From the NCBI RefSeq assembly GCF_018207095.1, contig NZ_QOCZ01000007.1, positions 1 through 64,000 of the forward strand: 64,000 nucleotides of DNA, written 5' to 3'. A program made the position numbers and the translations under genes. A model generated the notes under the pieces. That model was not told where the DNA came from and ran no database searches. It worked only from the letters and a program-made list of their open reading frames with translations. The DNA is from Nocardiopsis sp. MG754419. Its GTDB lineage: Bacteria; Actinomycetota; Actinomycetes; Streptosporangiales; Streptosporangiaceae. Numbering within the stretch: position 1 is the stretch's first letter; every line of letters starts with the position of its first letter. This document shows, one piece after another, positions 25,694-36,238 of the stretch.

Positions 25694-28600
25694 GTGTCAC
25701 CGGTGTTCGCACATCTGCGCTCGGCGTCGTCGTTCTCCTTCCGGCACGGCACCGTCCCACCGGCGGCCCTGGTCGAACGGGCCGCCCTCGACGGACAGCC
25801 GGTGCTGGCCCTGACCGACCGGGACGGACTCTTCGGGGTCGCCGAACACGTCCGGGCCTGCCGGGACACCGGCGTGCGCCCCGCCTTCGGGGTCGACCTG
25901 GCCCTGGCCTCACCCGAGGGCGGCCGGGTGGTGCTGCTCGCCCGCGGTTCCCGAGGGTGGGCCCGCCTGTGCCGTCTGGTCTCCGCCGTCCACCAGGCAC
26001 CCGGCCCGGTGGCCGTCACCCCCGAACAGCTCGCCGAACACCGTGAGGGTCTCGTGGTGCTGCTCGGCAACGACTCCGACGTGGGCCGCGCTTTGGCCCA
26101 GGAACGACCCCTGCACGGCCGCGACCTGCTGCGTTCCTGGCGTGACCTTGGTATGGAGGTCGCCCTGGCCCCGTACGACCACGGCGCCTCCGGGCAGCGC
26201 CGCACCGCCCGGGACCTGGTCCGACTGGCCGACGCCGAACACGTACTGGCGGTGCTCACCAACGCGGCCCGCTACCCGACCGACGCGCACGCCGGGGTCG
26301 CGCACGCCCTGGACCGGATCCGCAGGCACGCCCCCGGCGGCTACCGGCCCGAGCCCCGCACCGACCGCGCGCACCTGGCCACCGACGAGCAGATGCGTCA
26401 CGTCGCGGCCGGGGTGTGCGGTGGGGACACCGCGCGCGCCCGACGTCTGGTCGCCCACACCCTGGCGTTGGCCACCTCCTGCGCCCTGGACCCCGTCGGT
26501 GACCTGGGGTGGGAACGCATCCACCTGCCCACGCGCCCCGAGGCCGCCACCGAACTGCGCTCCCTGGTGGTCGACGGCGCCTCCCGCCTGGGCCGGGCCG
26601 CGGAGGAACGCGCCCACCACGAACTGGAGGTCATCACCCGGATGGGGTTGTCGAGCTACTTCCTCACCGTCGCCGACGCCGCCCGCGCCATCCGGGACAA
26701 GAACATCCGCTGTTCCGCGCGCGGGTCGGCGGTGGGCAGCCTGGTCGTCCACCTGCTGGGGATCTCCGCGATCGACCCCCTGGAGCACGGTCTGTTGTTC
26801 GAGCGGTTCTGCACCCCGAGCCGCCCCGGCCTGCCCGACGTGGACCTGGACGTGGAGGCCGCCCGCAGGCTGGAGGCCTACGACGCGGTCATCGCCGCCC
26901 ACCCCGGGGCGAGCGCCGCCGTGGCGATGATGGAGACCTACCGGGCCCGCAGCGCGCTGCGCGACGCCGGGACCGCTCTGTCCCTGCCCGCGGTGGAGGT
27001 CGACCGAATCGCCTCGGTCTTCCCCCGGGTGCGGGCCTCCCGGATCACCGAGACCGCGCGCGACCTCCCGGAACTGCGGAACCTGGACGGGCTGGACAGC
27101 GCGCACGTCCAGAGACTGTTCGCCCTGGCCGAGCGCCTGTCGGGGCTGCCCCGCCACGTGGCGATGCACCCCTGCGGGCTGGTGCTGTCCGACGACGCTC
27201 TGGGCGACCGGGTGCCCACCCAGCCCTCCGGGGCCGGATACCCGATGGTGCAGGCCGACAAGGAGGACGTGGAACACCTGGGGCTGCTCAAGCTGGACGT
27301 GCTGGGCGTGCGGATGCAGTCGTCGCTTTCCCACGCCGTCGACGAGATCGGCCGCACCGCGGGGTTCCGCCCGGACCTGGAGACCCTGCCGGAGAACGAC
27401 ACCGCCACCGCGCACATGGTCGGGGCCTCCCACACCCTTGGCTGTTTCCAGATCGAGAGCCCGGGCCAGCGTGAACTGGTCTCCCGGCTCCGGCCGCGCG
27501 GGGTCGCCGATCTCATCGCCGACATCTCCCTGTTCCGGCCCGGCCCCATGGGCACCGACATGGTCTCCGCCTACATGGGGGCCCGGGAGGGCGACGAACC
27601 GCCCCGACTCCCCCACCCGACCCTGGGCCCGGTCCTGGCCGAGACCGGTGGCGCGCTGCTCTACCACGAACAGCTCCTGCGCACCCTGGACACCATGACC
27701 GGCTGCGGGTTGGACGAGGCCGAGGCCATGCGGCGCGCCCTGGGCACCGACCAGGGGCGTCGGGAGGTGAGGACCCGGGTGCGCACCCTGATGACCGAGC
27801 GCGGGCACGACGAACGGACGATCGGGGACACGTGGCGTCTGGTCGCGGCGTTCGGCAACTTCGGCTTCTGCAAGGCGCACGCCGCCGCGTTCGCGCTGCC
27901 CACCCACCAGTCCGCCTACCTCAAACGGCACTTTCCGGCGGCATTCTTCGCCGGGCTGATGACCCATGACCCCGGCATGTACCCGCGGCGGGTGTTGCTG
28001 AACGACGCCCGCCGGCTGGGGGTCACGGTCCTTGCGTTGGACGTGAACGTCTCCGGGCGGGAATGGCACGTGGAGACGGACGCGGAGGGGCGGTGGGGTC
28101 TACGGCCGGCGCTGACGGACGTGGGCGCGCTCACCGGAGCCGAACTCGACCGGCTGCTGACGCGGCGGCCCTTCACCGACCCGCGCGACCTGCTCGCCCG
28201 GGCGTCCCTGTCCCGGGAGTCGGTGGACAACCTGGTCCTGGCCGGTGCCCTGGACGCCCTGGCCGGGGTCACCGGGACGCCGGGAGCCCCGGACCGACGC
28301 GACGTCCTCGTGCACGCCCACACCCTGGTCCGCGGCCACGGCGCCGACACCGTGGGGCGCGCACCCGACCAGCTCTCGTTGCACACCGGCCCCGTGGAGG
28401 TGCCGGTGGGGGCGGGGACCCCGATGACGCACACCGAGCGCGTGGCCGAGGAACTCCGGGTGCTGGGCTACGAACTGTCCGGGCACCTGTTGGACCGTCA
28501 CGCCGAGCATCTGGCCGCGTTGGCCTCCGCCCGTGACCTGGTGGAGGCCCAGGACCTGCACCGGGTCCCCGACGGGGCACAGGTGTTGGTGGCGGGGGCG

Positions 28601-28855
28601 CGGATCTGCACGCAGACCCCGCCCACCCGGTCGGGACGGCGGGTCGTCTTCACCACCGTGGAGGACCGGACCGGGCTGGTGGACGTCGCCCTGTTCGCGG
28701 ACGCCCAACGGCACTCCGCCGGCGCGGTGTTCGGCTCCGCCCTGCTGGCGGTCCACGGGCGGGTGCGACGAGCCGCTCCCGGCGCGCTGCCCACCCTCAC
28801 CGCCACCCGGGTCCGCTCCCTCGATGGAGGCCGCCCCGGCACGGACGGTGCGTGA
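25694..28855 (+). CDS. dnaE2: Error-prone DNA polymerase, DnaE2 type
   Basis: A 1053-residue C-family polymerase for damage-induced mutagenic synthesis. It has an N-terminal PHP domain, the palm with catalytic aspartates in PDVDLD and LLKLDVLGV, the fingers (FGNFGFCKAHAAAFAL), and an OB-fold near the C-terminus (VVFTTVEDRTGLVDVALF). The PHP motif reads HLRSAS instead of HLHxHS, so the metal site is probably inactive. The GTG is preceded by GGGAGGGG. A perfect SOS box is upstream. No imuA' or imuB gene is adjacent, unlike the mycobacterial mutasome cassette. It is slightly shorter than typical DnaE2. Confidence 0.9.
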   Translation: MSPVFAHLRSASSFSFRHGTVPPAALVERAALDGQPVLALTDRDGLFGVAEHVRACRDTGVRPAFGVDLALASPEGGRVVLLARGSRGWARLCRLVSAVHQAPGPVAVTPEQLAEHREGLVVLLGNDSDVGRALAQERPLHGRDLLRSWRDLGMEVALAPYDHGASGQRRTARDLVRLADAEHVLAVLTNAARYPTDAHAGVAHALDRIRRHAPGGYRPEPRTDRAHLATDEQMRHVAAGVCGGDTARARRLVAHTLALATSCALDPVGDLGWERIHLPTRPEAATELRSLVVDGASRLGRAAEERAHHELEVITRMGLSSYFLTVADAARAIRDKNIRCSARGSAVGSLVVHLLGISAIDPLEHGLLFERFCTPSRPGLPDVDLDVEAARRLEAYDAVIAAHPGASAAVAMMETYRARSALRDAGTALSLPAVEVDRIASVFPRVRASRITETARDLPELRNLDGLDSAHVQRLFALAERLSGLPRHVAMHPCGLVLSDDALGDRVPTQPSGAGYPMVQADKEDVEHLGLLKLDVLGVRMQSSLSHAVDEIGRTAGFRPDLETLPENDTATAHMVGASHTLGCFQIESPGQRELVSRLRPRGVADLIADISLFRPGPMGTDMVSAYMGAREGDEPPRLPHPTLGPVLAETGGALLYHEQLLRTLDTMTGCGLDEAEAMRRALGTDQGRREVRTRVRTLMTERGHDERTIGDTWRLVAAFGNFGFCKAHAAAFALPTHQSAYLKRHFPAAFFAGLMTHDPGMYPRRVLLNDARRLGVTVLALDVNVSGREWHVETDAEGRWGLRPALTDVGALTGAELDRLLTRRPFTDPRDLLARASLSRESVDNLVLAGALDALAGVTGTPGAPDRRDVLVHAHTLVRGHGADTVGRAPDQLSLHTGPVEVPVGAGTPMTHTERVAEELRVLGYELSGHLLDRHAEHLAALASARDLVEAQDLHRVPDGAQVLVAGARICTQTPPTRSGRRVVFTTVEDRTGLVDVALFADAQRHSAGAVFGSALLAVHGRVRRAAPGALPTLTATRVRSLDGGRPGTDGA

Positions 28856-28992
28856 CCCGGACCGCGGACCCGATTCACGCGCCACGCCCCGCAGGAGAGA
28901 GGCGGCGCCGGGCCCGTGGGGCACTCTCGAAGAGGACGGGACGGACCGCGCGCGGGGGCGCGCGGCGGCCCGCCACGGGGGAGGGAACAGGG

Positions 28993-29913
28993 ATGGCCGA
29001 GAAAGAGCCGGTCGCACCGAAGGTGGTCGTGGGCGTCGACGGTTCGGCGACCGCCGAGAGGGCACTGGGTTGGGCCGCGTCCGAGGCCGCGCGCCGCGGG
29101 TGGCCGCTCCACGTGATCCACGCCCTGGACATGCCGTTGGTGATGTCGGTGTACGCGGGGCCCACCCGGTTCCCGCCGAGCGAGGAGATCACCGCGCAGG
29201 CGCGGCGGGTGCTGGATCGTTCCGAGGCGCACGTGCGCGAGCTGGAACCGGAGCTGTGGGTGGAGACCGTACTGGCCCTGGAGGATCCGGCGAAGGCACT
29301 GTTGAAGCGCATCGGGCCGCAGGACCTGGTGGTGACGGGGTCGCGAGGGCTGGGCGCCGCACGCTCGGCCCTGGAGTCGTCGGTCGGTGTCCGGTTGGCC
29401 GCCCGGGCGGCGTGCCCGGTGACCGTGGTGCAGGCGGGCGAGGGGTCGGTGGTCACCGCGCCCCGCCGGATCGTGGTGGGGGTGGACGGGTCCGACTACT
29501 CCCGCGACGCGTTGGACTTCGCGTTGCGCGAGGCGGCCCGCGTGGAGGGCGGTTCGGTGGTCGTGGTCCACGGTTGGCGGGTCCCGCTGCCCTTCGACGC
29601 CGAGTCGTTGGCCGAGGCCGGGTGGTCGCCGCCGGACGATCTACTGGACCAGCGGTCGCAGGTGATGGTGTCCGAGATGCTGGACCGGATCAAGGACGAG
29701 GAGACCGCGCACGTGGGGGTGGCGGTCGTGCGGGTGGACGCCGACCCCACCGACGCCCTGGTCGAGGCGGGCGCCACCGCGGACATGATCGTGGTGGGAT
29801 CCCGGGGTCGGGGCAGCGTGCGGGGGTTGTTGTTGGGTTCGGTGAGCCAGGGCGTGCTGCACCGGGCGACCGTGCCGGTCACCGTGTTGCCGAAGGCGGT
29901 CCACAAGCGCTGA
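28993..29913 (+). CDS. Universal stress protein, tandem UspA domains
   Basis: A 306-residue protein made of two UspA domains (about residues 10-150 and 160-300). Each begins with a strand-Asp motif (VVVGVDGSATAE, IVVGVDGSDYSR) and ends with the ATP-binding loop G-xx-G-(9x)-GS (GSRGLGAARSALESS, GSRGRGSVRGLLLGS). Such tandem Usps bind ATP and are induced in dormancy or hypoxia in actinobacteria. The ATG at 28993 is preceded by GGGGAGGG; longer in-frame starts have no site. It is monocistronic and follows dnaE2 by 137 bases. Confidence 0.92.
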   Translation: MAEKEPVAPKVVVGVDGSATAERALGWAASEAARRGWPLHVIHALDMPLVMSVYAGPTRFPPSEEITAQARRVLDRSEAHVRELEPELWVETVLALEDPAKALLKRIGPQDLVVTGSRGLGAARSALESSVGVRLAARAACPVTVVQAGEGSVVTAPRRIVVGVDGSDYSRDALDFALREAARVEGGSVVVVHGWRVPLPFDAESLAEAGWSPPDDLLDQRSQVMVSEMLDRIKDEETAHVGVAVVRVDADPTDALVEAGATADMIVVGSRGRGSVRGLLLGSVSQGVLHRATVPVTVLPKAVHKR

Positions 29914-30464
29914 CGGAACGCGGGACGGGGCCTTCGGGACGTGGACCGGACCGGCGCCCCGGGCCCGCCGCGGGCCGAGATGGCAAGCCCGTTCCGCGCG
30001 GGTTCCGCACCGAAGGGCCGCGGGCGCCGTGCCGATCGGGGCGCCGACCCGACACCGACGAGGCATCGGCCCACCACCGCGGTGGCCGGCCGGCGGCGGC
30101 GCCGTGCGCCCCACCGGCGCCGGCGCGCGGGACCGCGCCGTGCCCTCACACCGCGCCGTCCGGGCGCAACGCGTTCGACGTCCTCGGCCCCGCCCGAGGC
30201 CGGGGTGGGCGGGCTCACGCTCGTCCCGGGTCGCTTCGGTGGTCACCGGCCCCTTGCCCGGTCCGGGGGCCGACACCCCGGGTGAGGAGGAGCGGAACGC
30301 GCGACGCCGAGCGCTCGCGTCGGGACGGCGCGCCACGGGACCCTTTCGTCGCCCCGACGCACACCCGGGTCCCGAAGACCCCCGCGTTAACCTCGGGTTT
30401 CGTGACTTTCGGTAGTCGAAACATCCCATTATGTAAGACTCGTCACGGTGCGCCCGAGGTGAAC
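29914..30464. other. Intergenic before the desferrioxamine operon
   Basis: Open frames here give arginine-rich translations with no domain. The right end (about 30380-30460) is less GC-rich and should carry the des promoter region. No RNA or IS was recognised. Confidence 0.4.
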
Positions 30465-30483
30465 TTAGGTTAGCCTCCCCTGA
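30465..30483 (+). promoter_or_regulatory. Iron box (IdeR/DmdR1 operator) of desABCD
   Basis: The 19-mer starting TTAGGTTAG matches 15 of 19 positions of the actinobacterial iron box (TTAGGTTAGGCTAACCTAA), with the left half perfect. It is 91 bases before the desA ATG. DmdR1/IdeR with Fe2+ would repress the siderophore operon. Confidence 0.85.
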
Positions 30484-30574
30484 GTTGGCCATCCCCCGGC
30501 CGATCTGTCCATCCCCCGTGCCCGGATCCGTGCCGCGGACGCCTTCGGCATGCCCGCCTTCAGGAGGACGAACC

Positions 30575-32206
30575 ATGAGCTCCCTCGCGAGGTCTCTGCA
30601 GGACCCGCCCGATCCCCTCTCCCCCGAGACCCCGGGCGCACCCGCCCTCGACCACCGGGACCAGTTGTTCGACGCCCACAGCGCCGACCGTTACCGCGAC
30701 CTCACCGGCGACGCCGTCGGTCGGGTCGCCGACCGGATCGCCCGGGTCGACCGGCCCTGCACCGGCGCCACCGCCGAGGACCTGCGGCCCGGCGTCGACT
30801 CCGTCGACCTCGAACAGCCGCTGCGCGACCCCTCCGCCGCCCTGGACGAACTGGAACGGCTCTACCTCGACGACGCCGTCTACTTCCACCACACCCGCTA
30901 CATGGGGCACCTGAACTGCCCGGTCGTCCTGCCCGCCCTGCTCGGCGAATCGGTCCTGTCCGCGATCAACTCCTCCCTCGACACCTGGGACCAGAGCGCG
31001 GGCGGCACCCTCATCGAGCAGCGGCTGGTCCGCTGGGCCACCGACCGCATCGGCCTCGGGGAGCAGGCCGACGGTGTCTTCACCAGCGGTGGGAGCCAGT
31101 CCAACCTCCAGGCCCTGCTCATGGCCCGGGACGAGACCCACCGACGCGAGGGCGGCAGGCTGGCCGAACTGTTGCCGCGGATGCGGGTGCTGACCTCCGA
31201 GGTCGGGCACTTCAGCGTCGCCAAGTCGGCCGCGCTGCTGGGGATGGGCTACGAGTCGGTCGTCTCCGTCGCCTGCGACGACCGCCGCCGTATGCGCCCG
31301 GACGCGCTCGCCGCCGAGCTGCGCCGCTGCCGCAACGAGAACCTGCTGCCCATCGCGATCGTGGCCACCGCCGGTACGACCGACTTCGGCAGCATCGACC
31401 CCCTCCCGCAGATCGCCGACCTCTGCGGTCGGTACGACCTGTGGATGCACGTGGACGCCGCCTACGGGTGCGGTCTGCTGGTCTCCCGCCACCGTCACCT
31501 GCTCAGCGGCATCGAGCACGCCGACTCGGTCACCGTGGACTTCCACAAGTCCTACTTCCAGCCGGTCAGCTCCAGCGCCGTGGTCGTGCGCGACGCCCGC
31601 TACCTGCGGTACGTCACCTACCACGCCGACTACCTGAACTCCCGGTCCGACGGCAGCACACCACTGCTGTCGCCCCACCAGGTCGACAAGAGCCTGCAGA
31701 CCACGCGCCGCTTCGACGCGCTCAAGCTCTGGCTGACGCTGCGGATCATGGGCGCCGACGGGGTCGGGGAACTCTTCGACCAGGTGCTGGACCTGGCCGT
31801 GGAGGGATGGTCGCTGCTGGACGCCGACCCGCGCTTCACCGTGGTCACCCGCCCCACCCTCAGCACCCTGGTGTTCCGTTGCGCCCTGCCCGGGGTCGAT
31901 CCCGAGGTCGCCGACGGCGCCAACCGGTACGCCCGAGAGGCGCTGCTGGCCTCGGGCCGCGCCGTCGTGGCCCGCACGACCGTGGACGGCCGCCCGTACC
32001 TGAAGTTCACCCTGCTCAACCCGCGTGCGACCCGGGAAGACATCGCCGAGGTCCTGGACCTGCTCGCCGGACACGCCGAGCGCTACGTGGCCGAGCACGG
32101 TACGACGGTCGACGTCTCCCCCGACGACACCACCGACACCCCCGGCCCGGCCGCCTCGGCCGACGTCCGCCCCAACCCCGCGACCAAGACCGGGAGGTCC
32201 CGTTGA
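30575..32206 (+). CDS. desA: Lysine decarboxylase for desferrioxamine biosynthesis
   Basis: Converts L-lysine to cadaverine, the first step of desferrioxamine assembly. The 543-residue PLP-dependent group II decarboxylase has the Schiff-base lysine in DFHKSYFQP (about residue 325), the substrate/cofactor stretch [10 protein letters not shown], and [18 protein letters not shown] precedes the ATG. It is first in an iron-box-controlled operon and overlaps desB by four bases (TTGA). The ~35-residue Thr/Asp/Pro tail is longer than usual. The order desA-B-C-D matches Streptomyces. Confidence 0.94.
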   Translation: MSSLARSLQDPPDPLSPETPGAPALDHRDQLFDAHSADRYRDLTGDAVGRVADRIARVDRPCTGATAEDLRPGVDSVDLEQPLRDPSAALDELERLYLDDAVYFHHTRYMGHLNCPVVLPALLGESVLSAINSSLDTWDQSAGGTLIEQRLVRWATDRIGLGEQADGVFTSGGSQSNLQALLMARDETHRREGGRLAELLPRMRVLTSEVGHFSVAKSAALLGMGYESVVSVACDDRRRMRPDALAAELRRCRNENLLPIAIVATAGTTDFGSIDPLPQIADLCGRYDLWMHVDAAYGCGLLVSRHRHLLSGIEHADSVTVDFHKSYFQPVSSSAVVVRDARYLRYVTYHADYLNSRSDGSTPLLSPHQVDKSLQTTRRFDALKLWLTLRIMGADGVGELFDQVLDLAVEGWSLLDADPRFTVVTRPTLSTLVFRCALPGVDPEVADGANRYAREALLASGRAVVARTTVDGRPYLKFTLLNPRATREDIAEVLDLLAGHAERYVAEHGTTVDVSPDDTTDTPGPAASADVRPNPATKTGRSR

Positions 32207-33666
32207 GCACCCGCGCCCCCGATCACGTCCCCACCTCCTCGGGCCGTGTCCACGACTTCGCCGCCGTCGGCGTCGGTCCCTTCAACCTGGGCCTGGCCTG
32301 CCTGAGCGCCCCCATCGCCGAGCTGGACGGGATCTTCCTGGACCAAAAGCCCGAGTTCGACTGGCACAGCGGCATGCTGTTGGAGGACGCCGAACTCCAG
32401 ACGCCGTTCATGTCGGACCTGGTCACGCTGGCCGACCCCACCTCACCGTTCTCCTTCCTCAACTACCTGAAGGAGACCGGGCGCCTCTACCCGTTCTACA
32501 TCCGCGAGCGCTTCTACCCGCTGCGCGCCGAGTACAACGACTACTGCCGGTGGGCCGCCGCGCGACTGGGCGACACGGTGCGCTTCGGGCAGCGGGTGGA
32601 GCGGGTCGAGTACGACCCCGAGGAGGCCGTCTACCTGCTGCACAGCGCGGACGTCGTCACCGGTGAGCGGAGCCTGTTCCGGGCCCGACGGCTCGTGCTG
32701 GGCACCGGCACCCCGCCCTACGTCCCCGCCGCCTGCCGTGACCTGCCCGGGGACGCCGTGCACAGCGGCGACTACCTCTTCGCCAAGGACGCCCTCCAGG
32801 GCAAGCGGAGCGTGACGGTGGTGGGCAGCGGCCAGAGCGCCGCGGAGATCTTCCACGACCTGCTCCAGGACGTGGACACCCACGGGTACGAACTGAACTG
32901 GGTCACCCGGTCGCCGCGGTTCTTCCCGTTGGAGTACACCAAGCTCACGCTGGAGATGACCTCCCCGGAGTACGCCGACCACTTCTTCGCGCTGCCCGGC
33001 GCGACGCGGGAACGGCTGGTCGCCTCCCAGAAGAACCTGTACAAGGGCATCGACACCGACGTCATCAACGCGATCTACGACCTGCTGTACACCAAGAGCA
33101 GGCGCGGTCCGCTGCCGGTACGGCTCCTGACCAACACCGAGGTCACCGGCGCCTCCCGGGACGAGGCCACGGCCGACTACCGGTTGGAACTGCGCAACTC
33201 CGACCAGGGGCGCGACTTCGCCCTGGAGACGCACGGGCTGGTCCTGGCCACCGGGTACCGCTACCGGGCACCGGCCTTCCTGGAGTCGATCGCCGACCGG
33301 TTGGCCTGGGAGGACACGGACCGGTTCCGGGTGCGCCGGGACTACCGGGTCGACCTGACCGCGCACGCCGACGACACGGGCGCCGACGGTGACGGGGCGG
33401 CTCCGGCGGGCGCGGTGTTCGTGCAGAACGCCGAGCTGCACACGCACGGCTTCGTCTCCCCGGACCTGGGCATGGGCGCCTACCGCAACTCCTACATCCT
33501 GCGGGCCATGCTGGGCCGCGAACCTTACGCGGTGGAGCGTTCCATCGCCTTCCAGGAGTTCGGCGCCCCGGTCGACTCCCGGCCTCACGACGTTCTCGCA
33601 CCGGACGCCCCCGAAGGGACCGCCGCCACGTCCGCCGACACGGAGTTGGAGGCCACCAGCCGATGA
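32203..33666 (+). CDS. desB: Cadaverine/lysine N-hydroxylase (flavin monooxygenase)
   Basis: N-hydroxylates cadaverine using FAD, NADPH and O2. The 487-residue protein has FAD-binding [10 protein letters not shown] near residue 25, NADPH-binding [12 protein letters not shown], and the C-terminal ATGYRYRAP motif of the IucD/SidA/PvdA family. It starts at TTG inside TTGA, with GGGAGG five bases upstream, an unusual but clear coupled start. Translation overlaps desA upstream and desC downstream (ATGA). Confidence 0.94.
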   Translation: MSTRAPDHVPTSSGRVHDFAAVGVGPFNLGLACLSAPIAELDGIFLDQKPEFDWHSGMLLEDAELQTPFMSDLVTLADPTSPFSFLNYLKETGRLYPFYIRERFYPLRAEYNDYCRWAAARLGDTVRFGQRVERVEYDPEEAVYLLHSADVVTGERSLFRARRLVLGTGTPPYVPAACRDLPGDAVHSGDYLFAKDALQGKRSVTVVGSGQSAAEIFHDLLQDVDTHGYELNWVTRSPRFFPLEYTKLTLEMTSPEYADHFFALPGATRERLVASQKNLYKGIDTDVINAIYDLLYTKSRRGPLPVRLLTNTEVTGASRDEATADYRLELRNSDQGRDFALETHGLVLATGYRYRAPAFLESIADRLAWEDTDRFRVRRDYRVDLTAHADDTGADGDGAAPAGAVFVQNAELHTHGFVSPDLGMGAYRNSYILRAMLGREPYAVERSIAFQEFGAPVDSRPHDVLAPDAPEGTAATSADTELEATSR

Positions 33667-34277
33667 ACCGCACCTTCCCCACCTCCCTGGACAGGGACGA
33701 CGCCGAGCTGGGCAGGTTCGTGGTCCGCCCCGTGGATCCGGACGCCGACATCGCGCTCCTGCACGGCTGGCTGACTCACCCCAAGGCGGCCTTCTGGCTG
33801 ATGAGCGACTTCTCGCGGGAGGACGTCGCCCGTTACTTCCGGTCGGTGCACGACTCCGAGCACGAGAACGCCTACATCGGTTCCTGGGAAGGCGAACCCC
33901 GTTTCCTCGCCGAGCTCTACTCCCCCGCGCACAGTGAGCTGGCCCCGCACCACGACGTGCTCCCCGGCGACACGGGGATGCACTTCCTGGTGGCGCCCAC
34001 CGACACCCCGGTGCACGGATTCACCCGCGCCGTCATCACCACGGTGATGGAGCTGGCCTTCTCCGACCCGGCCACCGCACGCGTGGTCGTGGAACCCGAC
34101 GTGCGCAACCACGCCGTGCACGCGCTGAACGAGGCCGTGGGCTTTCGGATCGAGTCCACCGTCCACCTGGCCGAGAGCGCCAAGGACGCCTACCTGAGCA
34201 TCTGTACCCGCGAGGGGTTCCGCGCCGCACCGGCGGTCGGCGGCCCCACGACAGCCACGAGAGGAGTCGCCCGATGA
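33663..34277 (+). CDS. desC: N-hydroxycadaverine acyltransferase
   Basis: Transfers a succinyl or acetyl group from CoA to N-hydroxycadaverine to give the hydroxamate. The 204-residue GNAT-type protein of the IucB/RhbD family carries the [15 protein letters not shown] start and the acetyl-CoA region [22 protein letters not shown]. The ATG overlaps the desB stop as ATGA, and its own stop overlaps desD the same way. Confidence 0.92.
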   Translation: MNRTFPTSLDRDDAELGRFVVRPVDPDADIALLHGWLTHPKAAFWLMSDFSREDVARYFRSVHDSEHENAYIGSWEGEPRFLAELYSPAHSELAPHHDVLPGDTGMHFLVAPTDTPVHGFTRAVITTVMELAFSDPATARVVVEPDVRNHAVHALNEAVGFRIESTVHLAESAKDAYLSICTREGFRAAPAVGGPTTATRGVAR

Positions 34278-36199
34278 GCATCGGCCACACCACCCCGGCG
34301 ACCCCCGCCCCGACGGACGCGCCCACGACGCTCCCCGACGCGCCGAGGACGGACCGGTCGCACCCCGGGGCGACCGATGTCCCGACCGCGCCGCATGAGG
34401 CCGCCGCCCACCTGACCCCCGAACTGTGGGCGCGCGCGGGGCGGCTCCTCGTGCGCAAGGCCCTGGCCGAGTTCGCCCACGAACGGCTGCTCACCCCCGA
34501 GCCCGAGGGCGGGGGCCGGTACACGGTCCGCGCCGACAACGGCGCCGAGTACCGCTTCACCGCCCGGGTCATGGCCCTGGACCACTGGCGGATCGACGCG
34601 GACAGCATCGTCCGCCGTACCCCCGAGGGGGCGACGGTCGCACCGGACGCGATGGACCTGGTCCTGGACCTGCGGGAGACGCTCGGGCTGAGCGAGGAGG
34701 TCCTGCCGGTCTACCTGGAGGAGATCACCAGCACCCTCGCGAGCAGCACCTTCCGGATGACCCAGGGGCCCACGGACGCCGCCACCCTGGCCCGGTCCGG
34801 GTTCCAGGAGATCGAGGCCGGGATGACCGAGGGCCATCCCTGCTTCGTCGCCAACAACGGGCGGTTGGGCTTCGACGCCGCCGAGTACCGGGCCTACGCC
34901 CCCGAGGCCGGGCGGCCGGTGCGCCTGGTGTGGGTGGCCGCGCGACGCTCGCACACCACCTTCTCGCACTCCGCCGACACCGATCCGGACACCTTCCTGC
35001 GCTCGGAGCTGGGTCCGGAGCTCCTGTCCGCCTTCCACGCCCGGCTCACCGACCTGGGGCTGGACCCGGCCGACTACCACCTCGTGCCGGTGCACCCGTG
35101 GCAGTGGTGGAACCGGATCGCCGTCACCTTCGCCGCCGACGTGGCCCGTCGTGACCTGGTCTGCCTCGGTCACGGCCCGGACGAGTACCGGGCCCAGCAG
35201 TCCATCCGTACCTTCTTCAACACCTCCGCCCCGGAGCGGCACTACGTCAAGACGGCGCTGTCGGTGCTCAACATGGGGTTCCTGCGCGGGCTGTCCGCGG
35301 AGTACATGGAGGCCACGCCGGCCATCAACGACTGGCTGGTCGCGCTGATCGAGGGCGACGCGACGTTCCGGCGCACCGGGGTGGAGGTGCTGCGCGAGCG
35401 GGCCGCGGTGGGGTACCGCACCACCCACTACGCGCAGGCCGCACCGAAACGATCGCCGTACCGGAAGATGATCGCCGGGCTGTGGCGGGAGAGCCCGGTC
35501 CCGCGCCTGGAGTCCGGCGAACGGCTCGCGACGATGGCGTCCCTGCTGCACACCGACGCCGAGGGCGGTTCCTTCGCCCAGGCGCTCATCGACGAGTCGG
35601 GGTTGGCGCCGAAGGACTGGCTGCGGCGCTACCTGGACGCCTACCTGGTGCCCCTGCTGCACGCGTACTACGCGCACGACCTGGTGTTCATGCCGCACGG
35701 CGAGAACGTCATCCTGGTGCTGCGCGACGGAGTGCCGCAGCGGGTGCTGATGAAGGACATCGCCGAGGAGATCGCGGTGATGAGCGCCGACGCGCACCTG
35801 CCCGGCGAGGTCGAGCGGATCCGCGCCGAGGTGCCCGAGGACATGCGGCTGCTGTCCCTGTTCACCGACGTCTTCGACTGCTTCCTGCGGTTCCTCAACG
35901 GCATCCTCGCCGACCGGGGCGTCCTGTCCGAGGACGACTTCTGGCGCACGGTGGCCGAGTGCGCGGCCGACTACCAGGCCTCCGCGCCGCATCTGGCGGA
36001 GCGGTTCGCCCGCGACGACCTGTTCACGGACCGGTTCGCGCTGTCCTGCCTCAACCGGCTCCAGCTGCGGAACAACCGGCAGATGGTGAACCTGGACGAC
36101 CCGGCCGGGGCGTTGCAGCTGGTCGGAACGTTGGAGAACCCGATCGCCGCCCACCGTCCGACGGCCGATCGCGCCGACACCACGGCCACGGACCGCTGA
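34274..36199 (+). CDS. desD: NRPS-independent siderophore synthetase
   Basis: Condenses N-hydroxy-N-succinylcadaverine units with ATP to form desferrioxamine oligomers. The 641-residue IucA/IucC-family protein includes the HPCFVANNGRLGF and HPWQWWNRI motifs of the adenylating site and a C-terminal FhuF-like region (FMPHGENVIL). About 40 Thr/Pro/Ala residues at the N-terminus are extra compared with the ~595-residue Streptomyces enzyme. Coupled start (ATGA) with desC. The genes for the receptor lipoprotein and reductase (desE, desF) are not adjacent. Confidence 0.94.
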   Translation: MSIGHTTPATPAPTDAPTTLPDAPRTDRSHPGATDVPTAPHEAAAHLTPELWARAGRLLVRKALAEFAHERLLTPEPEGGGRYTVRADNGAEYRFTARVMALDHWRIDADSIVRRTPEGATVAPDAMDLVLDLRETLGLSEEVLPVYLEEITSTLASSTFRMTQGPTDAATLARSGFQEIEAGMTEGHPCFVANNGRLGFDAAEYRAYAPEAGRPVRLVWVAARRSHTTFSHSADTDPDTFLRSELGPELLSAFHARLTDLGLDPADYHLVPVHPWQWWNRIAVTFAADVARRDLVCLGHGPDEYRAQQSIRTFFNTSAPERHYVKTALSVLNMGFLRGLSAEYMEATPAINDWLVALIEGDATFRRTGVEVLRERAAVGYRTTHYAQAAPKRSPYRKMIAGLWRESPVPRLESGERLATMASLLHTDAEGGSFAQALIDESGLAPKDWLRRYLDAYLVPLLHAYYAHDLVFMPHGENVILVLRDGVPQRVLMKDIAEEIAVMSADAHLPGEVERIRAEVPEDMRLLSLFTDVFDCFLRFLNGILADRGVLSEDDFWRTVAECAADYQASAPHLAERFARDDLFTDRFALSCLNRLQLRNNRQMVNLDDPAGALQLVGTLENPIAAHRPTADRADTTATDR

Positions 36200-36221
36200 G
36201 GGAGGGTCGACGCGGGCTCGT

Positions 36222-36238
36222 CGGGGCGTTCAGCCCCG
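36222..36238. terminator. Hairpin between desD and the ArsR gene
   Basis: CGGGGC-GTTCA-GCCCCG, a 6-bp stem, overlaps the stop codon of the convergent ArsR gene and lies 22 bases after desD. Confidence 0.4.

Noticed and set aside
29641-30576. 311-residue minus-strand ORF before desA
   Set aside because: It overlaps the stress-protein gene in antisense, has a low-complexity translation, and spans the iron box.
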